From assembly GCF_014197535.1 (NCBI RefSeq), contig NZ_JACIFV010000006.1, positions 222,213-286,212 on the forward strand: a DNA stretch of 64,000 nt. Direction: 5' to 3'. The translations under genes and the position numbers were made by a program. The notes beneath the pieces were generated by a model. That model was not told the DNA's origin and did no database searches. It was given only the letters and a program-made list of their open reading frames with translations. Within the stretch, counting starts at the first letter, position 1, and every line of letters starts with the position of its first letter. Of the stretch, positions 8,543 to 16,402 are shown piece after piece. This DNA is from Rhizobium aethiopicum. Its GTDB lineage: Bacteria; Pseudomonadota; Alphaproteobacteria; Rhizobiales; Rhizobiaceae.

Positions 8543-8830
8543 TCAGAGGTACTTCGTGATCGCCTTGAACTCGTCGATCGACTGTCGCTTATCGCAGGGG
8601 AGGGCGCCGACGGTTTCTTCGAGGCAATGGTCGAGATGGTCCTGGATCAGAGTGCGCTTGGCGTTGACGATGGCCTTCTCGACGGCGGAGAGTTGCTGCG
8701 CGATGTCGAGGCACGGCTTGCCGCCCTCGATCATCGCGATGACGCTTCGGAGGTGGCCCTCGGCCCGCTTCAGGCGCTTGACGATCTCCGGATGGGTGGC
8801 GTGGGTGTGCGGTTCGCTCATCGTGTCCAT
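8543..8830 (-). CDS. dmeR: CsoR/RcnR-family metal-responsive repressor, DmeR type
   Basis: A 95-residue all-helical DUF156 repressor. The family motif EIVKRLKRAEGHLRSVIAMI is present, with metal-ligand positions Cys in GKPCLDIA and two His in DHLDHCLEE. N-terminal His residues (EPHTHATH) complete an RcnR-like His-Cys-His-His set typical of Ni/Co sensors. In Rhizobium leguminosarum DmeR is the Ni/Co regulator paired with the DmeF exporter. Here it lies 63 bases downstream of a broken dmeF. AAGGA nine bases before the ATG supports the start. A matching operator is visible upstream of dmeF. Confidence 0.85.
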   Translation of the reverse strand: MDTMSEPHTHATHPEIVKRLKRAEGHLRSVIAMIEGGKPCLDIAQQLSAVEKAIVNAKRTLIQDHLDHCLEETVGALPCDKRQSIDEFKAITKYL

Positions 8831-8893
8831 GTTCTCGATCCTTCCGAGGGGAAGGCGGCTTGACCTTACGCCGACGACCGCCCCCGGGACAAG

Positions 8894-10269
8894 TCAATGA
8901 TGGTGGCCTTCAGGCTCTTGCATCCGGAAGGGAAGATCGTCGATCTCGACGCCCACCATCAGCTTCAGCACGGCGTCGAACTCGTGCGGTTCGGCCGGGG
9001 CGATGGCGCTCATCAGAGCATGATGATCGGTCGGCGAAGAAAGAAGCGGCAGTCGTTCGACGCCGCCGTCACGGGCGATCTCCACCACGGCCTCGAGTCC
9101 CTTGGCGTGCTTCGAAATCGAAAGGCGCATACGCTTGCCTTCCGGCGTGTCGACAATCTCCAGCAGTCCGGTCGCCAATCGGGAACTCACCGTGAACGGG
9201 GCGGGCGCGTGATGATGGCCGCGTGCGGCATGCGCCGGCCGGTGATGATGCTCGGGCGCCGCGGAAGCCGCAGCCGGGGTCGCGCCGCCGTCGTCGAACT
9301 GGATGGTGGCGTTTCCAAGCGAGGGCAGATGTCCCTGCAACTCGCGGCGCAGGGCGGTCGCTATGGCGTTCGCCTCCGAAACGGTCTTCGACCGATCGAC
9401 TGCGATCACCACGTCGGTGAAGAGCTTATGGCCAAGCCAGCGGGCCTTTACATCGACGACCTCGTCGATACCCCTGACGTGTTCGACTGCATGACGGATC
9501 TCGTCCGTGATCCCCGGTTCAACGCCATCCAGGCTGCGGGTGACGACGGCCCTCGCGGATTGCCACACGATGCCGAAGATCGCCAGCGTGAGCATGAGGC
9601 CGACGATGGGGTCGGCGAGCGGGAAACCAAGCCAGACGCCGATCGCGCCGAGCACGACCGCAAGACTTGTCAGGCCGTCGGTGCGCGCATGGTAACCGTC
9701 GGCAATCAGCGCTGCGCTGTTCATCTCGCGACCCACCCTGATGCGGAACACCGCGACTGCCTCATTGCCGACGAAGCCGACGACGCCCGCGACTGCGACC
9801 GCGGCGAGCTGTGTAATCGGCTGCGGATTCAAGAGGCGGTCGATCGCTTCGTAGCCGGCAACGAGCGCGCTGAAGAGAATGATGAGAACGATAATGAGGC
9901 CGGCGTAGTCCTCGACCCGGCCGCATAGTTGAAAGTCTTCGTCGCCGCCCGACGGACGAGCGAGAAGGCGACCCACAGCGGAATGGCCGTCGCGGCGTCG
10001 CCGACATTGTGGATGGTGTCGGCGAGAAGCGCGACGCTGCCCGAATAGAAGACGACGATGAACTGCTGCACCGCAGTGATCGCCAGAATGACGAACGACC
10101 ATTTGATGGCCCAGATGCCCCGCTCCGAGGAGGCGATGCTCGGGTCAACGACGCCGTGCGTATGGCCGTGGCCGCCTTCACCATGCGAGTGCCCGTGCGC
10201 GCCGTGGGCGTGCGAATGCGCCTGGCCCGCTTAGCCGAAATCGAACAATTCCTTGATAGTCGAAAGCAT
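8894..10269 (-). pseudogene. dmeF: Broken cation-diffusion-facilitator exporter DmeF (nonsense plus frameshift)
   Basis: CDF-family Ni/Co efflux protein with His-rich ends. The natural start is the ATG at 10269 (MLSTIKELFDFG). Codon 13 is TAA (10233-10231), followed in the same frame by a His-rich stretch and VVDPSIASSERGIWAIKWSF, ALLADTIHNVGDAATAIPLW and TKTFNYA. Just after Tyr (9927-9925) the frame changes, and the protein resumes as GRVEDYAGLIIVLIILFSAL, ALIADGYHARTDGLTSLAVV and a His-rich C-terminus to 8894. Restoring the frame needs a net gain of one base (for example repair of a 4-base deletion) near 9920-9925. Two independent lesions make a sequencing artefact unlikely. The 3' part, with transmembrane helices and the cytoplasmic domain, is otherwise intact, so decay looks recent. 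Confidence 0.85.
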
Positions 10270-10297
10270 TGCCTGCTCCAGGTTCGAAACGCCTTTC

Positions 10298-10318
10298 CTA
10301 TCCCCCCGGAGGGGATAG
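10298..10318. promoter_or_regulatory. CsoR/RcnR-type operator (candidate DmeR site)
   Basis: A perfect inverted repeat CTATCCCC (10298-10305) and GGGGATAG (10311-10318) around a 5-base centre. G/C tracts flanked by AT-rich arms are the known recognition pattern of RcnR/CsoR-family repressors. It lies 29 bases upstream of the dmeF start codon, where a repressor would overlap the promoter. Confidence 0.6.
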
Positions 10319-10350
10319 ATCAAGTTGATAAGTTGTGGGCTAATGGCGAG

Positions 10351-11130
10351 CTATCCGAGGAGGGTGCTCCACGCCATGGCGATGCCGAAGGTGAGGATGG
10401 CGCCCGCAAAAACACTGTTGAGCGCAGATTGATAGGGCCTAAGGCGGTGCACAAGGTTGCAGCCGAGGACGGCGCCGACCGCACCTCCCGCGATGAAGAC
10501 AGCGGCCAGCGGCCAGTCGACGAGACCTGAGATGGAATAGGTGGCAGCCGTAGTCGAACCGAACGCCACGATCGCGAGCAAAGAGGTCGACACCGCATTG
10601 ATCGTCGGCATTCCGGTGGAAAACACCAGGCCGGGGACGATCAGGAAGCCGCCGCCTATTCCGAAGAAGCCGGAGATGACGCCGCTCCCACCACCGATCG
10701 CAAGAACCTTGGTGGTGTTCCGACGTTCGAAGATACAGGTATCTTCGCTGGCGACGCTTATTCGACGCAGCATCAAGATGGCGATGGCGATCATCAGCCC
10801 GGAGAAATACAAAAGCAGATGCTTCCCATCGAGCATCTTTCCGATCGATGCTCCGAGCAGCGCCCCGACGATCCCAGTCGCGCAGTAAAGTCCCGCATAC
10901 CGCCATATCACCGTTCCTCGGCGCGCGTGCATGACCAGGCTGATCAACGCATTCGAAGCAACGGCAACCGCGCTGGTGGCAATGGCGGTATGGGCGTCGG
11001 TCAGTCCTACGGCATGAACAAGAAGCGGGACTGCAAGGATGGAGCCGCCACCGCCCAAAAGGGCGAGGGTGAAGCCAACCAAGGCGCCGCTGAGGGTCCC
11101 CATGCCGTATTGAAAAAGATCTAGCGCCAT
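10351..11130 (-). CDS. TauE/SafE-family sulfite/organosulfonate exporter
   Basis: A 259-residue polytopic inner-membrane protein with about eight hydrophobic segments and the twin glycine-rich repeats typical of TauE/SafE (GFTLALLGGGGSILAVPLLV and ISGFFGIGGGFLIVPGLVF). Members export sulfite or sulfonates. It is the last of three genes that run aminotransferase, MBL protein, TauE on the minus strand, with 64 bases between the MBL stop and this start. AGGAT eight bases upstream supports the ATG at 11130. The context suggests it disposes of sulfite made by the upstream dioxygenase-like enzyme. Confidence 0.88.
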   Translation of the reverse strand: MALDLFQYGMGTLSGALVGFTLALLGGGGSILAVPLLVHAVGLTDAHTAIATSAVAVASNALISLVMHARRGTVIWRYAGLYCATGIVGALLGASIGKMLDGKHLLLYFSGLMIAIAILMLRRISVASEDTCIFERRNTTKVLAIGGGSGVISGFFGIGGGFLIVPGLVFSTGMPTINAVSTSLLAIVAFGSTTAATYSISGLVDWPLAAVFIAGGAVGAVLGCNLVHRLRPYQSALNSVFAGAILTFGIAMAWSTLLG

Positions 11131-11194
11131 TTCTCAGGATCCTGCTTGAGCACAGAATGTTCAGTCAGCGGCCGAGGTGCCGTAATCGGGTTGC

Positions 11195-12073
11195 TCAGGA
11201 CCAGACGGAACCTTGAAAGGCACCCATCGGGAGCTTGAGGTAGCGAAGGCCGTTCTCTTCGGGTTCCGGTAGCCGGCCGCCGTTGATGTTGACCTGCAGC
11301 GCATGAAGTATGAGCTTCGGCATTGGCAGCGTGCGATCACGCGCCTCCCGAAGGGTGACGAACGCGTCGGCGCAAGCACATCGCGCAACATGGATGTTTT
11401 CCGCCCTCTGACGTTCCACTGTGCTTTCCCAGAGCGGCTGCCGGCCGCCGGGCTGATAGTCGTGTCCCACAAAGACGCGCGTATCGCCGGGTAACGTCAG
11501 GATGTTCTGAATGCTCAACCAGAGTGACCTGGCGCTACCGCCTGGAAAATCCGCACGGGCAGTGCCGCTGTCCGGCATGAAGACCGTATCATGAACGAAC
11601 GCGGCGTCGCCTGCCGTGTAGGTGATCGAGGCAAGGGTGTGGCCGGGCGAATACATGACGCCGACTTCGATGTTCCCGATAGAGAAGGTGTCTCCGTCGA
11701 AGAAGAGCCGATCCCACTGGCTGCCGTCGACGGGAAGATCAGGCCAGTTGTAGATCTTCGACCAGATTTTCTGAACATCCGTGACCCGGCTCCCGATCGC
11801 CGTTGGCGCGCCGGTCCGCTCCTTCAGATAGGCGGCGGCCGAAAGGTGATCGGCATGCGGATGCGTGTCGAGGATCCAGTGCAGGCGCAGGTCCTGGTTC
11901 CGAATGTGGTCCAACAGCATTTCGGCGTTGTGGGTCGTCGTCGATCCTGACTTCTCGTCGAAGTCGAGAACCGGATCGATGATCGCACAGGCTTTGGTTT
12001 GCGGATCGCTGACCACGTATTGAATCGAGAAGGTACGCGGGTCGAAGAAGGCGGCGACATCGGGTCTACGCAC
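11195..12073 (-). CDS. MBL-fold hydrolase, persulfide dioxygenase (ETHE1/Blh)-like
   Basis: A 292-residue metallo-beta-lactamase-fold protein. The metal motif is ILDTHPHADHLSAA (about residues 64-77); later ligands are in VMYSPGHTLASI and VFVGHDYQPGG. The block FVHDTVFMPDSGTARADFPG followed by GSA is characteristic of the ETHE1/Blh group, which oxidises glutathione persulfide to sulfite. The start is taken as GTG at 12073, with GGAGG six bases upstream and an 8-base overlap with the upstream aminotransferase stop, which implies translational coupling. Upstream in-frame codons lie antisense-like inside the aminotransferase and are rejected. Confidence 0.85.
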   Translation of the reverse strand: MRRPDVAAFFDPRTFSIQYVVSDPQTKACAIIDPVLDFDEKSGSTTTHNAEMLLDHIRNQDLRLHWILDTHPHADHLSAAAYLKERTGAPTAIGSRVTDVQKIWSKIYNWPDLPVDGSQWDRLFFDGDTFSIGNIEVGVMYSPGHTLASITYTAGDAAFVHDTVFMPDSGTARADFPGGSARSLWLSIQNILTLPGDTRVFVGHDYQPGGRQPLWESTVERQRAENIHVARCACADAFVTLREARDRTLPMPKLILHALQVNINGGRLPEPEENGLRYLKLPMGAFQGSVWS

Positions 12074-13565
12074 AGACCGCCTCCCGTCGAAGGGACGCGA
12101 CCGGCGAGAAGATCGCGCGCGCCGGATCGAAGGTGTAGAGCGCGACATAGGCCGATGCGTCCCGCGCGAGTTGCGCGACCGAATCCAGGATGAAGGCAAC
12201 CGTTTGGTCCGATGCCAGGACGCTCAAGTTGAGCCGCGTGAATCCGGGTTTCTCGATTTCGTTGCCAGCCAAGATCGCCTGCCGCATGCGTTGCGACGTC
12301 CGGGTGTCTATCGAAAGCAGCCGATGCACGTAGGGACCAGCGCAGGCGCAGCCGCCACGTGCCTGAATGCCAAACCGGTCGCTGAGCATGCGGGTGACCA
12401 ATTGCTGGTGGATGTAGCCACCCTTGCCATCGCGCACGCGAAACGAAAAGATCGGCAAGCGTGCGATCGAGGTGGAGCCAAGCAGTTCGATCTCCGAAAC
12501 GTCCTTCCACGCGGTGAAGGCGCGCCGCGTGTACTCGTCATTCAGCCGCTTGATTGCATCAAGTCCGATCGCATCCTTGACCAGGAAGGCGAGAGCCGCA
12601 CGGATGTCGCCGATGACGTTGGGTGTTCCCGCTTCCTCCCGAGACTCCAGGCTGTCGCTGTAATCGTGACTCGTGGGCGACACGAATTTCACCGTGCCGC
12701 CACCGGACCAGGATGGCCTGCTCGTCACCACCGCGTCCTGCCGCACGACCAATACGCCGGAGGCCCCTGGGCCGCCCAGGAACTTGTGAGGAGACACGAC
12801 GATCGCGTCAATTTCGACACCATGGTCGGGCGTCATCGCAATCGGCACGTATGGTCCGGCCCCGGCGTAGTCCCAGACGACTTTGGCGCCTGCAGCCTTT
12901 GCAATCTTCGTGAGCGCCGGGACGTCGGTCAGGATGCCAGTGACGTTCGATGCGGCAGAAAACGAGCAAATGGTCAAATCTGCAGGGGCGTTCTCAAGGG
13001 CCTTCTGCAACATGACCGGATCGGGACCACCGTTGTTGCCCTCGACAATCTCTATGACCTCCGCTCCGCTCTCGCGCCAAGGCAGGATGTTCGAGTGGTG
13101 TTCATATGGGCCGAGGACGATGCGCACGCTTTTGCCGGCCGCGATCGCATCGGCGACGCCCAGCAGGTTCACCAGGCGATTGAGGCCCGCCGTCGCGCCG
13201 GATCCGGCAAAGATGACGGCATGCTGTCGATCAGCACCGCAGAGCTCTCCTATGATTGAACGGGCTTCCCGTCGGAGCCGGGTCATCATCCCTCCGCAGT
13301 AGGACGCCTCGGTATGGCTGTTCGCGTAGTAGGGAAGGATGTCTTCGAGGATGAATTCTTCGATCTGTCTGAGGGCGCGTCCCGAAGCCACATAGTCGGC
13401 ATAGACGAGGTCCTTGGGGCCGAACGGGCCGTCGACCTTCGCCTTTGAGCCTATCAGCCCCGCCCTGAACCTGCCGATGGGGTCATCTCGGTTGAGATCA
13501 CTCTTGAACTTGCCGAGAACAGTGGAGAGTTCTTTTGATGGATAGCGCGCAGCCAGTTCGTGCAT
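12066..13565 (-). CDS. Class V aminotransferase / cysteine-desulfurase-like PLP enzyme
   Basis: A 499-residue fold-type I PLP enzyme. The Schiff-base lysine is in VVSPHKFLGGPGASG and the cofactor Asp in KVVWDYAGAGPYVP. A late loop, IQARGGCACAGPYVHRLL, sits where cysteine desulfurases carry their persulfide-forming Cys. It is about 100 residues longer than IscS. The ATG at 13565 has GGAGA six bases upstream; an ATG at 13571 and a TTG at 13592 are alternatives. It is coupled to the MBL gene and divergent from an Lrp-type regulator. Its likely job is sulfur release from cysteine or a related compound; the substrate is inferred. Confidence 0.85.
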   Translation of the reverse strand: MHELAARYPSKELSTVLGKFKSDLNRDDPIGRFRAGLIGSKAKVDGPFGPKDLVYADYVASGRALRQIEEFILEDILPYYANSHTEASYCGGMMTRLRREARSIIGELCGADRQHAVIFAGSGATAGLNRLVNLLGVADAIAAGKSVRIVLGPYEHHSNILPWRESGAEVIEIVEGNNGGPDPVMLQKALENAPADLTICSFSAASNVTGILTDVPALTKIAKAAGAKVVWDYAGAGPYVPIAMTPDHGVEIDAIVVSPHKFLGGPGASGVLVVRQDAVVTSRPSWSGGGTVKFVSPTSHDYSDSLESREEAGTPNVIGDIRAALAFLVKDAIGLDAIKRLNDEYTRRAFTAWKDVSEIELLGSTSIARLPIFSFRVRDGKGGYIHQQLVTRMLSDRFGIQARGGCACAGPYVHRLLSIDTRTSQRMRQAILAGNEIEKPGFTRLNLSVLASDQTVAFILDSVAQLARDASAYVALYTFDPARAIFSPVASLRREAVCA

Positions 13566-13661
13566 CGTCATTCTCCGCGAAGGATTTGACAACGATTCTA
13601 ATCTGCATCACCGTCGAAAACTTCACCGATTTTTTGGACGAATGGGACAAGATTGGGTCAT

Positions 13662-14144
13662 ATGATCGACAACAATTTAAAAATCGACGAAATTGATCTG
13701 AGAATTCTGACGTGCATGCAGCGGGATTCTTCGCTTTCTCAACGTGACTTGGCCGAGCAGGTCGGACTGTCGCAGAATGCTTGCTGGCGCCGGCTGCAGC
13801 GCCTTTATGCGACAGGTGTCATCAAAGGATCGCGCGCCTCCATCGATTTCGAAGCGCTCGGTTATGATCTCACGGTGATCGTCATGATCCGAACTCGTCA
13901 CCATTCAAAGGAATGGTCGGAAGATTTTCGCAAGCACGTCGACCGGATGCCGGAAGTCGTCGATTTCTACCGAATAGGCGGCGACTGGGACTACCTGATC
14001 AAGGTCATCACCAAAGGCATGTCGGGCTATGACGCTTTCTACCAGAAGCTGATAACGAACTTCGATCTTGCGACAGTGACCGGCTATTTTTCGATGGAAG
14101 CAATCATCAGCAATCGCGCAGTGGACCTGATGCGCATGCGGTGA
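13662..14144 (+). CDS. Lrp/AsnC-family transcriptional regulator
   Basis: A 160-residue regulator with an N-terminal winged helix-turn-helix (KIDEIDLRILTCMQRDSSLS, QRDLAEQVGLSQNACWRRLQ) and a C-terminal RAM ligand domain (VVDFYRIGGDWDYLIKVITK). It is transcribed divergently from the aminotransferase-MBL-TauE operon with 96 bases between start codons, so it is the likely regulator of that operon. Lrp-type regulators of cysteine catabolism (DecR/YbaO-like) are known, which fits the neighbours. I use the ATG at 13662; the Shine-Dalgarno is weak and a TTG three codons upstream is the alternative. Confidence 0.9.
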   Translation: MIDNNLKIDEIDLRILTCMQRDSSLSQRDLAEQVGLSQNACWRRLQRLYATGVIKGSRASIDFEALGYDLTVIVMIRTRHHSKEWSEDFRKHVDRMPEVVDFYRIGGDWDYLIKVITKGMSGYDAFYQKLITNFDLATVTGYFSMEAIISNRAVDLMRMR

Positions 14145-14191
14145 TGCCTACGCCGAATCCAACAGAATGCTTCAAGCTAACCCGGAAATGT

Positions 14192-14767
14192 TTAGTCCTT
14201 TACTGGTTCGCCGAGCGTATGCATCAGGCGGTTCGCCCAGCCGAATATGGCGGACGACAGCACGAGGTCCAGGGCCTCAAGCTCTGAAAGACCGACGTCC
14301 GTCAGCGCCTGGGCGTCAGCTTGCGTTGCTTCCGGCGGCGTCGTCGACAGATGGGCGGAGAAATCGAAGATGGTTTGAAGGTGCTCATCGAGTTCGGCGT
14401 CGAGCCCATCGGCGAAAATGGCGTCGATCACGTCAGTCCGCTTGGTATGGCTGATGAACCGGGAGGCGTGGACGGCGGCGCAGTAGACGCAGCAATTGAC
14501 GACGGAAGCAGCAGTGGCGCCTAGTTCGCGTTCTCCCGGTGAAAGCCCGTCCTTCCCGTACATGATCAGGTTGAACAGGGGTGAGCGGACAGCGAGAGAT
14601 TCCGGGTCGTGCGCAAGCGTCAGGACGTAGGGGGAGATGCCCTTGTTGGAGGGCGTGACCTGCATTGCCTCCCGCTGCTCGGCCGTCGCAGTTTCAAGAT
14701 CGACTGGAATGACGTAAGGCTGCCAGCGCGGAACCTGGGTGGTGAAGGTATGGACGACTTCGCTCAT
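14192..14767 (-). CDS. Alkylhydroperoxidase/CMD-domain protein (Avi_7169-like)
   Basis: A 191-residue AhpD/carboxymuconolactone-decarboxylase-fold protein. The redox motif is VVNCCVYCAAVHASRF, with the CxxC and downstream His used by AhpD-type peroxidases. The N-terminus (VPRWQPYVIPVDLETATAEQ) is the arm seen in 'peroxidase-related' members. It overlaps the upstream CMD gene by 4 bases (ATGA), so the two are co-translated. I recall such a pair as the Avi_7169/Avi_7170 families; that label is from memory. The substrate may be a peroxide or reactive by-product of the neighbouring flavoprotein pathway, which is inference. Confidence 0.82.
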   Translation of the reverse strand: MSEVVHTFTTQVPRWQPYVIPVDLETATAEQREAMQVTPSNKGISPYVLTLAHDPESLAVRSPLFNLIMYGKDGLSPGERELGATAASVVNCCVYCAAVHASRFISHTKRTDVIDAIFADGLDAELDEHLQTIFDFSAHLSTTPPEATQADAQALTDVGLSELEALDLVLSSAIFGWANRLMHTLGEPVKD

Positions 14768-15246
14768 TGTCTTCCTCCGATTAGCGCCAGCCCCGCAATG
14801 ACCCGAGCCTGATAATTTACGAAGGCCGCAAGCTCCGACAGCCGGACGATGTCGGCATCGGTCATTCCCGCACGGCGCAATCTTTCTATGTGGTCGCGGG
14901 TCGCTTCCCGCGGCGCGACCGTCAGTCGGTCCGCATGGCGGACGATCTCTGCGATGCGCTCATCGGTTGCGCTAGTACCTGGCCTGGCGAGCGGCGCTGT
15001 CGATGCCTCGGCGGCACGTTTGACCAGTTCGTCGTAGTGCTGCGCCAGTTTTTCGTTGTGGTTATGACGGGCCATACGCGCGGCAAGCGCCGCCCTGAGG
15101 CCATACGACAGGCCACCGGGATCACGCGGAAGAAGGACTGCGTCGTGGGCGGCTTCGCTGAGGCGCAGGATCTCCGCCCGTTTTTCTATGGCCTCGGCAA
15201 GGGCTGAGCCGGGTCTGACGGCGGCAAGAGTTTCGATGAGCGTCAA
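14764..15246 (-). CDS. CMD-domain protein (Avi_7170-like), partner of the 14192 gene
   Basis: A 160-residue helical protein with the CMD/AhpD-like arrangement (GLSYGLRAALAARMARHNHN, SELAAFVNYQARVIAGLALI) but no CxxC, so it is probably a non-catalytic or differently acting partner of the CxxC-bearing downstream gene. It is the first gene of a two-gene operon and is divergent from LysR, with about 160 bases between start codons. Conserved pairing of a CxxC and a CxxC-less CMD protein suggests a heteromer; this is inference. Confidence 0.78.
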   Translation of the reverse strand: MTLIETLAAVRPGSALAEAIEKRAEILRLSEAAHDAVLLPRDPGGLSYGLRAALAARMARHNHNEKLAQHYDELVKRAAEASTAPLARPGTSATDERIAEIVRHADRLTVAPREATRDHIERLRRAGMTDADIVRLSELAAFVNYQARVIAGLALIGGRQ

Positions 15247-15403
15247 GGCAGGCTCCTTTCATCTCGCGGGAGAGCATTAGGTAGGTCTGAAGTTCATTAT
15301 GTCAAAATAGCATGAAGGCTTGCAATCCATGCGAAATAATTATCTACTATCCGCTCAAATTATGGGAAGCTCATGCTTCCAAAAGCATGGATGGCGGTGG
15401 TTC

Positions 15404-16402
15404 ATGTTGAATATGAATAAAAACCCGATCGACATCCGGCAGCTCGAAGCCTTTGCGGCGGTGATGTCGGCTGGCAGCGTCACCGGCGCAGCCCGGCTGC
15501 TCGGCCGTTCGCAGCCGGCCGTGACGCGGCAGATCCAGGACCTGGAAGCCGATCTGGGCTATGCGCTCCTTCACCGAAGCGGTCCGCGCATCCAGCCGAC
15601 GTCGCGCGGTCTGCGCTTCCATGCCGAGGTCGAACGTCATCTCGCCAGCCTGACCCACATCCGCGAACGGGCCGAAGCGATCGGTCTCGACGAGCCCGCG
15701 ACCTTGACCATCGCGGCAACGCCGTCTCTTGCCGCAGGAATCCTGCCGCAGGCTTTGGCGGCCGTCTCGCTCGACCTGATCCCGCGTCATCTCCACGTCC
15801 AGGCGCTTGCCGCCGAAAACATCGTGCAGGCGGTTCTCGCCCGGTCGGCCGATCTTGGCATATCGAGCCTGCCGCTCGAACATCCTGGTCTCGACATCCA
15901 CTGGATCGCTGAAGCACCGTGCGTGATCGCCATCGGCGCCGACGATCCTCTGGCTGCGAACGAGGTCGTTCGCCTGGCCGATCTCGCGGAGCATCGCATC
16001 ATCACGCTCGCGAACCCCTATCGGCTTCGTCATCGCGTCGACGAGGCGCTGGAACGGGCAGGGGTGGCGCCGGATCGCATCATCGACGTCAACGCCTCGC
16101 TGACTGCGCTCTCGTTGGTGCGCGCAGGACTTGGCATTGCCATCGTCGAGCCGGCGACCGTCTGCGGCGTGCCTCTGGATGGCATCGTTATGCGCGTGCT
16201 CGACCAGGCCATTCCGTTCCTGTTCGGTGCGATCTCGGCGGCGGCGTTGCCGCTCGCGCCGACAGTCGCCGCCGTAATCGATGCCGCGCGGCTCGAAGCG
16301 TTGAAGATGCCCGGCTGCCGCCTGCTGGAGGCGAATGGCATCGAAACCTTGGCGGACACTGTCTACGGGCAGGCTGCGATCTCCGAAGGAACGCCGGCAT
16401 GA
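15404..16402 (+). CDS. LysR-family transcriptional regulator
   Basis: A 332-residue regulator with an N-terminal helix-turn-helix (IDIRQLEAFAAVMSAGSVTG, AARLLGRSQPAVTRQIQDLE) and a periplasmic-binding-fold effector domain. I use the ATG at 15404 (MLNMNKNPIDIRQ), with a GGTGG stretch just upstream, rather than a longer in-frame start at 15320 that lacks LysR-like sequence. It overlaps the flavoprotein gene by ATGA and is divergent from the CMD pair, so it probably controls both arms of the cluster in response to the transported compound. Confidence 0.9.
   Translation: MLNMNKNPIDIRQLEAFAAVMSAGSVTGAARLLGRSQPAVTRQIQDLEADLGYALLHRSGPRIQPTSRGLRFHAEVERHLASLTHIRERAEAIGLDEPATLTIAATPSLAAGILPQALAAVSLDLIPRHLHVQALAAENIVQAVLARSADLGISSLPLEHPGLDIHWIAEAPCVIAIGADDPLAANEVVRLADLAEHRIITLANPYRLRHRVDEALERAGVAPDRIIDVNASLTALSLVRAGLGIAIVEPATVCGVPLDGIVMRVLDQAIPFLFGAISAAALPLAPTVAAVIDAARLEALKMPGCRLLEANGIETLADTVYGQAAISEGTPA

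Noticed and set aside
11130..11194. Attenuator or terminator between the MBL and TauE genes
   Set aside because: No stem-loop with a U-tract; the 64-base gap simply contains the ribosome binding site of the exporter gene.
15919..16398. N-terminal extension of the flavoprotein through lysR
   Set aside because: The extension is Arg/Ser/Gly-rich and out of frame with lysR; the ATG at 16399 has a Shine-Dalgarno and a 4-base overlap with lysR.
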